Source: Palleronia pelagia
GTDB taxonomy: Bacteria; Pseudomonadota; Alphaproteobacteria; Rhodobacterales; Rhodobacteraceae
Assembly: GCF_900110115.1 (NCBI RefSeq)
Contig: NZ_FOCM01000003.1
Coordinates: 248,001 to 312,000 of the forward strand
DNA: 64,000 bases
Direction of reading: 5' to 3'
The notes beneath the pieces are model-generated. The model made no database searches and was not told the origin of the DNA. It was given only the letters and a program-made list of their open reading frames with translations. Shown here in pieces: positions 37,931 to 45,806 of the stretch (position 1 is its first letter; each line of letters begins with the position of its first letter). Made by a program: the position numbers and the translations under genes.

Positions 37931-39223
37931 TCAGACCACGACTTCCAGCCGCTCCTGCTGTCCCACGTCGAAGACATCCTTGTAGCGCCGGATCTGGTCT
38001 GGCGGTCCCATAGCCTTTTCGGGGTTGTCGCTGAGCTTGACCGTCGGCCGCCCATCCGCCGCCACCGCCTTGCAGACCAGCGAGAACGGCGCCAGCGCGT
38101 CGCCTTCAGTCAGGCCACGGAAATCGTTGGTCAGCAGGGTGCCCCAACCGAAGCTGACCCGCACGCGGCCTGCGAACTGGCGGTGAAGCTCCTCGATCTT
38201 CGCCACGTCCAGCCCGTCGGAAAAGATGATGAGCTTCTCGGTCGGATCCTCGCCCCGCGCGCGCCACCAGTTGATGGCGATCTCGGCGCCCTTCGCCGGA
38301 TCGCCGCTGTCGATGCGGATGCCGGTCCAGCGGGCCAGCCAGTCGGGCGCGCGGTCCAGGAAGCCTTGAGTGCCGTAGGTATCGGGCAAGATGATGCGCA
38401 GGTTGCCGTCGTGTTCCTCGTGCCAGTCGCTCAGCACATCGTAGGGCGCGCGGGCCAGCGCCGCGTCGTCCTTGGCCAGCGCGGCATAGACCATGGGCAT
38501 CTCGTGGGCGTTGGTGCCGATGGCTTCCAGGTCGCGGTCCTTGGCGATCAGGCAGTTGGAGGTGCCGGAGAACGCGGTGCCCAGCCCCTCCTGCATGGCC
38601 TGTACGCACCAGTCCTGCCACAGGAAGCTGTGCCGCCGCCGCGTGCCGAAATCGGCGATGCGCAGACCGTCCAGCCCGCGCAGGCGTTTCACCTTTTCCC
38701 ACAGCTTGGTCATGGCGCGGGCATAGAGGACCTGAAGCTCGAACCGTCCCATGTCGTCGAGCACGGCACGCCCGCGCATCTCCATCAGGATGGCAAGGGC
38801 CGGGATCTCCCACAGCATCACCTCGGGCCACGAGCCTTCGAAGGTCAGCTCGTACTGCTCGCCCTTCTGTTCCAGGTGGTAGGGCGGCAGGCGCAACGCT
38901 TCGAACCAGTCCATGAACTCGGGCGTGAACATCTGGCGCTTGCCGTAGAAGGTGTTGCCGCGCATCCAGGTCGACTCGCCCCGGCTGAGGCTGAGCGATC
39001 GCACGTGGTCCAGCTGCTCGCGCAGTTCACCCGCGTCGATCAGGCGGGCCAGCGGAACGTCGGTGCTGCGGTTGATGAGGCTGAAGGTCACCTGCGTGTC
39101 GGGATGGTTGCGGAACACCGACTGGCACATGAGCAGCTTGTAGAAATCGGTGTCGATCAACGACCGCACTATCGGGTCGATCTTCCACTTGTGGTTCCAG
39201 ACGCGGGTGGCGATGTCGACCAT
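37931..39223 (-). CDS. pncB: Nicotinate phosphoribosyltransferase PncB
   Basis: PncB converts nicotinate and PRPP to nicotinate mononucleotide in NAD salvage. The 430-residue protein has SLIDTDFYKLLMCQSVF near residue 20, GTRRRHSFLWQDWCVQAMQE and GTSNCLIAKDRDLEAIGTNA with conserved active-site residues, and IRIDSGDPAKGAEIAINWW. ATG at 39223 with GAGG four bases upstream was preferred over 39241. Length matches proteobacterial PncB. Confidence 0.96.
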   Translation of the reverse strand: MVDIATRVWNHKWKIDPIVRSLIDTDFYKLLMCQSVFRNHPDTQVTFSLINRSTDVPLARLIDAGELREQLDHVRSLSLSRGESTWMRGNTFYGKRQMFTPEFMDWFEALRLPPYHLEQKGEQYELTFEGSWPEVMLWEIPALAILMEMRGRAVLDDMGRFELQVLYARAMTKLWEKVKRLRGLDGLRIADFGTRRRHSFLWQDWCVQAMQEGLGTAFSGTSNCLIAKDRDLEAIGTNAHEMPMVYAALAKDDAALARAPYDVLSDWHEEHDGNLRIILPDTYGTQGFLDRAPDWLARWTGIRIDSGDPAKGAEIAINWWRARGEDPTEKLIIFSDGLDVAKIEELHRQFAGRVRVSFGWGTLLTNDFRGLTEGDALAPFSLVCKAVAADGRPTVKLSDNPEKAMGPPDQIRRYKDVFDVGQQERLEVVV

Positions 39224-39382
39224 GGGGCCTCTTTCGATCATTTCGCCCGGATAAACGCATGGCCCGACGAAAGGGGCAAGGGCGCGACCGGGGCGGACTC
39301 TGCCACTGCGGCGTGGTGCAGTAAGGTTAACGCTGGGTCAACGGCCTCTGCTATCGTGGAAACACCAAGCGGGGAGGGCAGG

Positions 39383-40171
39383 ATGCAGGGATATTTTGGA
39401 AGCGCGCAGGTGCAGGCCCTGCAAAGGGCCCGCGATGCGGACGTCGCCGAGCTGTGGGACCGGCCAGGCGCGGTGGTCCACGCGCGGGCCTTCTCGTCGG
39501 ACGATCCCGAGGCGCTGGGCTGGGACAGGTTGCGCGACGTCATGGCGCGCGAAGGGATCGTCACCCTGCGCGGCGTCGGACCCGAGGTGGTCGAGCAGGC
39601 CACGCGCGAGCTCGCGGAGTTCTCGCCGAACCTGCATCACTGGGACATCTTCCGCGCCGATACGGACACCTTGCGCGCGGTGTGCGGACCCTTGGCCGCC
39701 GCGCCCTTGCCCGGGACGTTGACGCGGCTGCCCGTCGATGCACTGACGGACGACGTGGTGCACGCGGTGCAGGCCTTTCTCGACGGTCACGGCGTTTCTC
39801 CGTTTTCGCGCGATGCGCTGACGGGGCGGCTGTTCCCGGCGCGGCTGGTCGTCATCACCCATCGCGACGGCATGATCGCCGCAGCCGGGTTCGCGGCAAT
39901 GACGCACAACCGGTTCAGCCCGTTCCACCGCGACGCCTGGGTCGGACTGATCGCGGTCGATCCCGATCTGCGGGGGCTTGGCCTGGGACGGCAGGTGGAC
40001 GCCATCACCAATCTCGAGGCGGTCGACGCGCTGGGCGCGGACGGCAGCATCGAATTCGTGGCGCGGGATAACGCGCCGTCCCGCGCGATGCTGGAAAGCT
40101 GCGGGTTGCGCCAGATGCCGGACCGCGCGGTCGTCATGTTTTCGACGTCGACTGATCGCCTGTCGCGCTGA
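39383..40171 (+). CDS. GNAT-family acetyltransferase
   Basis: A 262-residue protein whose C-terminal half is a GNAT domain: WVGLIAVDPDLRGLGLGRQV carries the acetyl-CoA-binding R/Q-x-x-G-x-G/A loop near residue 200, followed by VDALGADGSIEFVARDNAPS. The N-terminal half is not recognised. The ATG at 39383 has GGGGAGGG upstream. It converges on arfB with a five-base gap. Substrate unknown. Confidence 0.8.
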   Translation: MQGYFGSAQVQALQRARDADVAELWDRPGAVVHARAFSSDDPEALGWDRLRDVMAREGIVTLRGVGPEVVEQATRELAEFSPNLHHWDIFRADTDTLRAVCGPLAAAPLPGTLTRLPVDALTDDVVHAVQAFLDGHGVSPFSRDALTGRLFPARLVVITHRDGMIAAAGFAAMTHNRFSPFHRDAWVGLIAVDPDLRGLGLGRQVDAITNLEAVDALGADGSIEFVARDNAPSRAMLESCGLRQMPDRAVVMFSTSTDRLSR

Positions 40172-40176
40172 CGCCT

Positions 40177-40599
40177 TCAGTCCGGATCGACCTGCCCGCG
40201 CAGGGCCTTGACCTCGCCGCGTTTGCGTTTGGAAGCGACGCGCTTGCGCTTCTGGTTGCGCGAGACCTTCGTGGGGATGCGGCGCTTGGGCTTCTGCGTG
40301 GCCGCGCGGATCAGCTCGACCAGTCGATCGCGGGCGATGTCGCGGTTGCGGGCCTGGTGGCGCGTCTCGGCCACCTGGATCAGGACGGCGCCGTCGCGGG
40401 TCCAGCGGCGGCCGGCCAGCCGTTTCAGCCGCGCCTTAACCGGTCCCGGCAGGTTGGGGGAGCGATCGGCCTCGAACCGCAGCTCGACCGCGGTTGCGAC
40501 CTTGTTGACGTTCTGCCCGCCAGGGCCGCCCGACTGGGTGAACTGCTCGGTCAGTTCCCAGTCCTCGATGCTGATGCTGTCGGTGATGCGCAGGGTCAT
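40177..40599 (-). CDS. arfB: Ribosome rescue peptidyl-tRNA hydrolase ArfB (YaeJ)
   Basis: ArfB frees stalled ribosomes by hydrolysing peptidyl-tRNA on non-stop complexes. The 140-residue protein has the catalytic GGQ in QSGGPGGQNVNKVATAVELR near residue 27-30 and a long basic tail (QKPKRRIPTKVSRNQKRKRV and beyond) that enters the empty mRNA channel. The ATG is preceded on the same strand by an intrinsic terminator (32 bases upstream) and a small ORF, so arfB may be expressed by terminator readthrough or a weak own promoter. Confidence 0.95.
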   Translation of the reverse strand: MTLRITDSISIEDWELTEQFTQSGGPGGQNVNKVATAVELRFEADRSPNLPGPVKARLKRLAGRRWTRDGAVLIQVAETRHQARNRDIARDRLVELIRAATQKPKRRIPTKVSRNQKRKRVASKRKRGEVKALRGQVDPD

Positions 40600-40629
40600 G
40601 GCACTGAGCTAGGGGCGGGCGGGCCGACG

Positions 40630-40659
40630 AAAAGGGCCGCTGATCGGATCAGCGGCCCT
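40630..40659 (-). terminator. Intrinsic terminator between leader ORF and arfB
   Basis: On the minus strand AGGGCCGCTGAT-CCG-ATCAGCGGCCCT is a perfect 12-pair hairpin followed by TTT then CG. It lies downstream of the micro-ORF at 40731-40787 and 31 bases upstream of the arfB ATG, in arfB orientation. The T tract is short, so partial readthrough is plausible. Confidence 0.75.
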
Positions 40660-40730
40660 ATCGAATGTTAAGGAGATGGGCCCGGTTAGAGCGGGTGCCC
40701 AATCACGCGGTGTCGCCCTCGGGGCTGCCC

Positions 40731-40787
40731 TCAGGCGCGAACCTCCATGACTGTTCCGACCTCGTTCTCCACCATCATTCTAGACAC
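40731..40787 (-). CDS. 18-codon micro-ORF with extended Shine-Dalgarno, upstream of arfB
   Basis: GTG at 40787 opens MSRMMVENEVGTVMEVRA and ends TGA at 40731. Seven bases upstream is AAAGGAGGTG, complementary over ten bases to the conserved 3' end of 16S rRNA. An adjacent frame after the stop reads APEGSPEGDTA, which could mark a frameshifted longer peptide or be chance. A terminator follows. The peptide family is not recognised. It could be a leader peptide for arfB or an independent tiny protein. Confidence 0.5.
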   Translation of the reverse strand: MSRMMVENEVGTVMEVRA

Positions 40788-40790
40788 TGG

Positions 40791-40851
40791 ACCACCTCCT
40801 TTCGTTGATTTCCGATATCTTGGAGCGTGGCACAGATTTTGCGTTTGTCAA
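40791..40851 (-). promoter_or_regulatory. Putative promoter and extended ribosome-binding site of the arfB leader
   Basis: A TTGACA hexamer (40846-40851, minus strand) directly follows the yhhQ stop. CGAAAGGAGGTGGTCC, about 40789-40804, is an unusually long Shine-Dalgarno sequence. No convincing -10 hexamer is seen at 16-18 bases, so the promoter is tentative; the ribosome site is clear. Confidence 0.55.
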
Positions 40852-40857
40852 AACTTT

Positions 40858-41478
40858 TTACGCAAGCTGTGGGCGATTCGCTTTGACGATGGCGCGGAAT
40901 GGCACAAGCGCGATCAGGGCCAGCCCCATTTTCACGCACCAGTCGGCCATGGCCAGGCTGACCCACAGGGGCACGGCCGGACCGACGCCCAGCAATGGCA
41001 GGACCTCGCCGACCCAGGACACGTCGTTGGCGGGCTCGATGAAGCTCAGCGCGCCGCTGAACGCCACGGTGAAGAAGATCGCCGTATCGACGGCCGATCC
41101 GACGATCGAGGACACCAGCGGCGCGCGCCACCATGCCCCGCCGCGCAGCCGGTCGAACACCGACACGTCCAGCAGTTGCGCCGTCAGGAAGGCCAGGCCC
41201 GATCCCAGCGCGATGCGCCACGTGACCAGCGGTCCGAACTCGCCCATGATCTGCGTGCCGATCAGCGAGCAGACGATGCCGACGACGAAGCCGACGAAGA
41301 CGACCTTGCGCGCGGCCGAGGGGCCATAAAGGCGGTTCATCAGGTCGGTGACCAGGAAGGCCAGCGGATAGGTGAAGGCGCCCCAGGTCAGCCATTGGCC
41401 GAACAGGAACTGCACGAGGATGTTCGAGGCCACCACGATGGCGGCCATGGCGATCACGCCGGGAAGAAGACGGGTCAT
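40858..41478 (-). CDS. yhhQ: Queuosine precursor transporter YhhQ
   Basis: A 206-residue membrane protein of the DUF165/QPTR family that imports preQ0/preQ1 for queuosine tRNA modification. It has about six helices with AFTYPLAFLVTDLMNRLYG near residue 33-51, MGEFGPLVTWRIALGSGLAF and DVSVFDRLRGGAWWRAPLVS. ATG at 41478 was chosen because upstream codons look non-coding. arfB and its leader follow on the same strand. Confidence 0.92.
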   Translation of the reverse strand: MTRLLPGVIAMAAIVVASNILVQFLFGQWLTWGAFTYPLAFLVTDLMNRLYGPSAARKVVFVGFVVGIVCSLIGTQIMGEFGPLVTWRIALGSGLAFLTAQLLDVSVFDRLRGGAWWRAPLVSSIVGSAVDTAIFFTVAFSGALSFIEPANDVSWVGEVLPLLGVGPAVPLWVSLAMADWCVKMGLALIALVPFRAIVKANRPQLA

Positions 41479-41575
41479 GGGTTTTTCCGTTTTGACAAGG
41501 TGGTCGGAGACTTGATCGCGCGGCCATAGACCCATCGCGCCATTCTGGCAAGGGGCCGGAGCGCCGCCGACCGGC

Positions 41576-42451
41576 CTAGTCCGGCAGGATGTAATCCACG
41601 AATTCGGTCCGCTGCACGGGCAGGAAATTGTCGTCCGAGACCATGGTGGCGCGCAGACGATCCCGGTCATCGCGCCAGATGGCGATGCCTTCCAGGTTGT
41701 CGTGCTGGAGCAGGTCGCTTGTCATCAGGATCTCGTCACTTGCGATCCCTTCGTCGTCCAGTGTCAGGCGACGGACCCGGGAGCGAAAGCCGATCCACCG
41801 GAAATCACGTTCAAGGATATATAGCCGGCCGCGATCGTCGAAATCGGCGCCGACGGGGCGGAAACCGTCCCGGATGTCTGGAATTCCTGCGATGTCCCAC
41901 GCGTTGTTCCGCAGGCGAAGAAGTGGGCTTGGCCCGCCGCCCGGCATTACCTCCGGCAAAGTGTAGAGCGTGCCGCTTTCATCAATGGCGAGCGCTTCGA
42001 GCCCACCATTGGTGGGCAGTGCCATGAAGCCAGGATAGAACGGCAGGGCGGTCGCCGCACCACGCGGATCATCATATGCGTAAATGCGTGGCAGGTTTTC
42101 GAAGGTCACGACCATGCGTCCTTCGGGATCGAAGGCAAGCCCCTCTGCATCTGCAAGATCGCCCTCGATCCTGTTGCCGCGGTTGTCGCGTAGTAGACCG
42201 TCGGACCTGAGACCTACGCCCTCCACTGCGCCGGACTCCCCGCGCTTCAATTCAAGGACCATCAGCCGGGAGCGATCATTCAGCACATGCGCCGTCAGGC
42301 CGTCCTCAGACATATCGAGGCCCGAGAATCCGCCGAACAGATCTCCGTCGCCGTCCCACTCCCACGCACCGACGAATTCGGCCGCCCCGATCGGGGCGGC
42401 CGTGAGCGCCAGAAGGGTGGCGAGGATCAGCGCGCCAGGACGGCCTGGCAT
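41576..42451 (-). CDS. Exported esterase-like phytase-family protein
   Basis: A 291-residue protein with a signal peptide (MPGRPGALILATLLALTAAP...GAA) and a beta-propeller-like body: EFVGAWEWDGDGDLFGGFSG, DLADAEGLAFDPEGRMVVTF, TNGGLEALAIDESGTLYTLP and QHDNLEGIAIWRDDRDRLRA. These resemble the esterase-like-activity-of-phytase domain. The substrate is uncertain. Its start lies 25 bases inside the end of mepA, implying coupling. Confidence 0.8.
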   Translation of the reverse strand: MPGRPGALILATLLALTAAPIGAAEFVGAWEWDGDGDLFGGFSGLDMSEDGLTAHVLNDRSRLMVLELKRGESGAVEGVGLRSDGLLRDNRGNRIEGDLADAEGLAFDPEGRMVVTFENLPRIYAYDDPRGAATALPFYPGFMALPTNGGLEALAIDESGTLYTLPEVMPGGGPSPLLRLRNNAWDIAGIPDIRDGFRPVGADFDDRGRLYILERDFRWIGFRSRVRRLTLDDEGIASDEILMTSDLLQHDNLEGIAIWRDDRDRLRATMVSDDNFLPVQRTEFVDYILPD

Positions 42452-43341
42452 GCCTGGGGCAGATCGGCGACGCGCAATTCGCGGCGGGGCTGCGGGGCCG
42501 GTGCGTTCGGGTCGCGGGGCTTCGGCGGCGGCGGGTTCAGGATGTTGTTGACCCATTGCTGCGCATCGGCGCAGCCGTCACCGGCCGGGATCGGATCCTG
42601 GTTCTCGCATCCCTGCGATCCGGAGGGGCAGTTCAGCCGCACGTGCATGTGGTAGTGGTGGCCCCACCACGGGCGCACCTTGCGCAGCCAGCTGCGGTCG
42701 CCGGTGGCGTCCCTGCACATCTGCACCTTCGCGCCAGGGAAGATGAAGATACGCGCCACGCGGGGATCGCTGGCCGCGGCCTTCACCAGCTCGTGCTGGT
42801 AGGCGGACCAGCGATTGTTGGTATAGGCCCCTTTCGCCCGCTGCATCGACACGGCCGAGATATCTTCGCGCTGCTGGCGCGACAGGCCCAGCGCGGCGGG
42901 CATCAGCCAGATATCGGCGTCCAGCCCGCTCTGGTGGCTGGCGTGGCCGGACAGCATGGGGCCGCCGCGCGGCTGGCTCATGTCGCCCACGTAGAGCCCG
43001 TTCGAGCCCGGCAGCGACGCCGCCTTGCGCGACAGGTCCTGCACGAAGTCGATCGTGGTCGGGTGCGCCCAGTTCCGGTTCCGGCTGAGCCGCATGGACT
43101 GCCAGGTGGGCCCCGTGTCGGCCAGCTGCTGACCGCCCGCGAGGCAGCCGCGGGAATAGCCGCCATAGGCGGCGGCGGGCAGTGGGGCGGCCAGGTTCTT
43201 GGCGCCGAACATCGTCTTCGCCAGCGCGCTCTGGTTCACTTCGACCCCTGCCATGCTGGGCAGGGGAACGGTCCGCTCGGTGCCACCGCCGCACGACGCA
43301 AGCGCCAGTGCGGCCGCGGCCAGAAGAAGAGAAAGTCTCAT
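42427..43341 (-). CDS. mepA: Penicillin-insensitive murein endopeptidase MepA
   Basis: MepA cleaves D-alanyl-meso-DAP crosslinks in periplasmic murein. The 304-residue protein has a lipoprotein-type signal (MRLSLLLAAAALALASCGGG, lipobox LASC) and the LAS-metallopeptidase zinc ligands in SGHASHQSGLDADIWL near residue 130 and WWGHHYHMHVRL near residue 230. Apparent lipidation differs from E. coli MepA. The ATG overlaps the upstream MFS stop (ATGA). Confidence 0.92.
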   Translation of the reverse strand: MRLSLLLAAAALALASCGGGTERTVPLPSMAGVEVNQSALAKTMFGAKNLAAPLPAAAYGGYSRGCLAGGQQLADTGPTWQSMRLSRNRNWAHPTTIDFVQDLSRKAASLPGSNGLYVGDMSQPRGGPMLSGHASHQSGLDADIWLMPAALGLSRQQREDISAVSMQRAKGAYTNNRWSAYQHELVKAAASDPRVARIFIFPGAKVQMCRDATGDRSWLRKVRPWWGHHYHMHVRLNCPSGSQGCENQDPIPAGDGCADAQQWVNNILNPPPPKPRDPNAPAPQPRRELRVADLPQACQAVLAR

Positions 43342-44702
43342 ACTGCTCGATCTCCGTCGGGTTTTACCCAGATTAGCAGGAACAACCCCAAGCCGAAAAG
43401 AAGAATGAGGGGCGAGATCCCCAATTGCTGGCTGCCTGTGACCTGCGTCGCGACCGCGATGGACAGGGGTGCGATGAAGGACGTGGCCTTGCCCGCCAGC
43501 GCATAAAGACCGAACGCCTCGGTCATGCGGTGGGGATTGCCCTGGTAGACCATCATGGTGCGGCTCGCGGCCTGCAACGCGCCACCGGCGGCCCCTATCA
43601 GGGCGCCGACGATCATGAAGGCGTTGTCCGGCGTGGTCGAACCCACGCCCTGCGCCACGCCCAGCACGCTTTCGCGCGAGATGAACATCGAGGCGACGAT
43701 CACCCCGATCAGCGTCACGCAGCAGACCACGATGACCGGCATGGGGCCGAAGCGCTGGTCGGCGCGACCGCCGACCCAGGCGAAGACCGCGCCGGTGACC
43801 ACGGCGAGGATGCCAAAGGTCCCGGTCTGCACCACCGACCAGTCCAGCACGCCGGCGGCGAAAATGGCGCCAAGCGCGTAGGTGCCGTTCAGCCCGTCGC
43901 GATAGAGCATGGACGCCACGAGAAAGCTGAACTGGCTGGGCGTCTCGGGCAGGCGGCGGATGGTGCGGCCCAGCCCCGAAAGCGCGCCGCGAATGTCCGA
44001 AAGGCTGGCGCGGCGGTGGCCGCGGGGTTCGCGGACCCACAGGAAGAACGGCACCATGAAGACGATGAACCACAAGGCCGTCAGCGGCCCGACGAAGCGC
44101 GTGCCCTCGCGCGCCTCGGGGTCGAGACCCAGGATCGGCTCGATCCCGACCAAGGTGACGCCGGTGGCCGGATCCTCGGCGAAGAGGGTCAGCATGATGA
44201 CTAGCGCCACCAGCCCGCCCAGGTAGCCGAAGGCCCAGCCCGAGCCCGAGATACGGCCCAGCCGGTCCCGGGGGGCGAGGTCGGGCAGCATCGAGTTCGT
44301 GAAGATCGTGCAGAACTCCATCCCGATCAGGCCGATCCCGAAGCCGAGCAGGATGAGCCCGAGATTGAAATCGCCGGGCGCGGCGAACCACAGCGACGCG
44401 GATCCGACCACGTAAAGGACCGAGAAAATGCAGATCCATCGCATCCGGCTGCCCGAATGGTCGGCCACGGCGCCGAGGATCGGCGCGAAGATCGCGATAA
44501 CGATGCCGGCCGCCGCGATACCGTAGCCCCAGACCGCCTGTGCCTGCGTGCCGTCGCCCAGAAGGTCCTTGATGTAGGGGCCGAAGATGAAGGTGATCAG
44601 CAGGGTGTTGTAGGGCTGGCTGGCCCAGTCGAAGAAGAACCAGCCCCAGATGCGCCTGCGCGCGCCGGTCGCGGCAGCGCTGCCGTCGTCGATGGATGCC
44701 AT
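43338..44702 (-). CDS. UMF1/Atg22-like MFS transporter
   Basis: A 454-residue, roughly twelve-helix transporter starting with a short polar tail and then GWFFFDWASQPYNTLLITFI, the signature of the UMF1 (Atg22-like) MFS family. FGIGLIGMEFCTIFTNSMLP and AGGALQAASRTMMVYQGNPH are further conserved blocks. Fungal Atg22 exports vacuolar amino acids; bacterial substrates are unknown. It leads an apparent operon with mepA and the phytase-like gene. Confidence 0.85.
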   Translation of the reverse strand: MASIDDGSAAATGARRRIWGWFFFDWASQPYNTLLITFIFGPYIKDLLGDGTQAQAVWGYGIAAAGIVIAIFAPILGAVADHSGSRMRWICIFSVLYVVGSASLWFAAPGDFNLGLILLGFGIGLIGMEFCTIFTNSMLPDLAPRDRLGRISGSGWAFGYLGGLVALVIMLTLFAEDPATGVTLVGIEPILGLDPEAREGTRFVGPLTALWFIVFMVPFFLWVREPRGHRRASLSDIRGALSGLGRTIRRLPETPSQFSFLVASMLYRDGLNGTYALGAIFAAGVLDWSVVQTGTFGILAVVTGAVFAWVGGRADQRFGPMPVIVVCCVTLIGVIVASMFISRESVLGVAQGVGSTTPDNAFMIVGALIGAAGGALQAASRTMMVYQGNPHRMTEAFGLYALAGKATSFIAPLSIAVATQVTGSQQLGISPLILLFGLGLFLLIWVKPDGDRAV

Positions 44703-44762
44703 TGTTGCCCGTTCTCCTGCCCGTCGCGGGCATTCAAACAGCCAAACCGGCGGTCGTGCAAT

Positions 44763-45323
44763 CTATCCCTGCGCGGCCAGCTTCGGCGCGGGCTGGTCCT
44801 GCATGGGCGGCCAGGGGCGCATGGCCTCGGCCCGGGCCCATTCGGCGATCCAGTCGGGCAGGGGCGGGCTTTGCATGCCGTCCATCACCTTGGCCACGTC
44901 GGCCATGGGCACCAGCCCCGCCTTCGACGTCACCGCCGTGCGCAGCAGCGCGTGCGAGGTGCAGGTCTCGCCCCGCCACATGCCCTGCTCGATATAAAAG
45001 AACCGGTCGTCCCAGCCGACGACGCGGGTGCGCATGTCGATCCGGTCGAACATCCGAACGCGGGCGCGATAGCGCACCGACGCCCCCGCGATGGTGCCCG
45101 CCCATTTCTCGCGTTTCATCACGTCGACGACGCCGGTCCGCATGAACAGGATCATCCGGCCGAGGTCATAGAGCGTCAGGGTGCGGCCGTTGTTCAGCTC
45201 CATCCACAGGTCGATGTCGTGCGGCCAGCAGACGTGGCGGCTTTCGTGGGTGTCGAACAGGCCGAGCCTCGGAGCGTTGCGGAATTTCGCGGCTTCCTTG
45301 GCCATGCGGATGACGGGATACAT
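44763..45323 (-). CDS. Acyl-CoA thioesterase-like (hot-dog fold) protein
   Basis: A 186-residue protein with the THEM6-like hot-dog pattern: ESRHVCWPHDIDLWMELNNG near residue 27-46, where a tyrosine or aspartate-asparagine pair is typical, RTLTLYDLGRMILFMR, and VRYRARVRMFDRIDMRTRVV. Thioesterase activity is inferred from family; the substrate is unknown. No signal peptide. Upstream lies the divergent yggT. Confidence 0.75.
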   Translation of the reverse strand: MYPVIRMAKEAAKFRNAPRLGLFDTHESRHVCWPHDIDLWMELNNGRTLTLYDLGRMILFMRTGVVDVMKREKWAGTIAGASVRYRARVRMFDRIDMRTRVVGWDDRFFYIEQGMWRGETCTSHALLRTAVTSKAGLVPMADVAKVMDGMQSPPLPDWIAEWARAEAMRPWPPMQDQPAPKLAAQG

Positions 45324-45438
45324 GCGGCAGCACTCCTTTGACGCGGCAGGTGTCGCGACGCCTGCCTCCCGTCAAGCCTTGTCGCTGCGTCCCGGTGCCA
45401 TTAGATCGGGCGGGATTGCAAGCGGTGGAGCCCCGGCC

Positions 45439-45726
45439 ATGACCTCGATCTTCCAGATCCTGATGCTGATCCTCGACGTGATCTGGTTCATCATGATCGC
45501 CCATATCATCATGTCGTGGCTCATCAATTTCCAGGTTCTGAACCTGCGCCAGCCGCTGGTCGCGCAGATCTGGGATGGCCTGAACCGCATGCTCGAGCCG
45601 ATTTACGGCCCCATCCGGCGCGTGCTGCCCAATACCGGCGGGCTGGACCTTGCGCCGCTGGTCGCGCTGATCGCGATCTACGCGCTGCGCATCATCCTGA
45701 TCAACAACGCCGCCGCCTTCTACTGA
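45439..45726 (+). CDS. YggT family membrane protein
   Basis: A 95-residue protein with two hydrophobic segments (residues 3-28 and 73-90) around PLVAQIWDGLNRMLEPIYGP and IRRVLPNTGGLDLAPLVALI, the YggT signature (RxxP, GxDxxP-like). The family is linked to envelope and osmotic functions but the mechanism is unknown. ATG at 45439 follows GGTGGAG. Located 80 bases before recQ. Confidence 0.88.
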   Translation: MTSIFQILMLILDVIWFIMIAHIIMSWLINFQVLNLRQPLVAQIWDGLNRMLEPIYGPIRRVLPNTGGLDLAPLVALIAIYALRIILINNAAAFY

Positions 45727-45806
45727 GGCGACCCGCCGCGCTTGTGCGCGATTCCGCGATGTGGGATCAGGGTGGCATCCCTGATTGACCCAGCCGCAGA
45801 TCGCCC

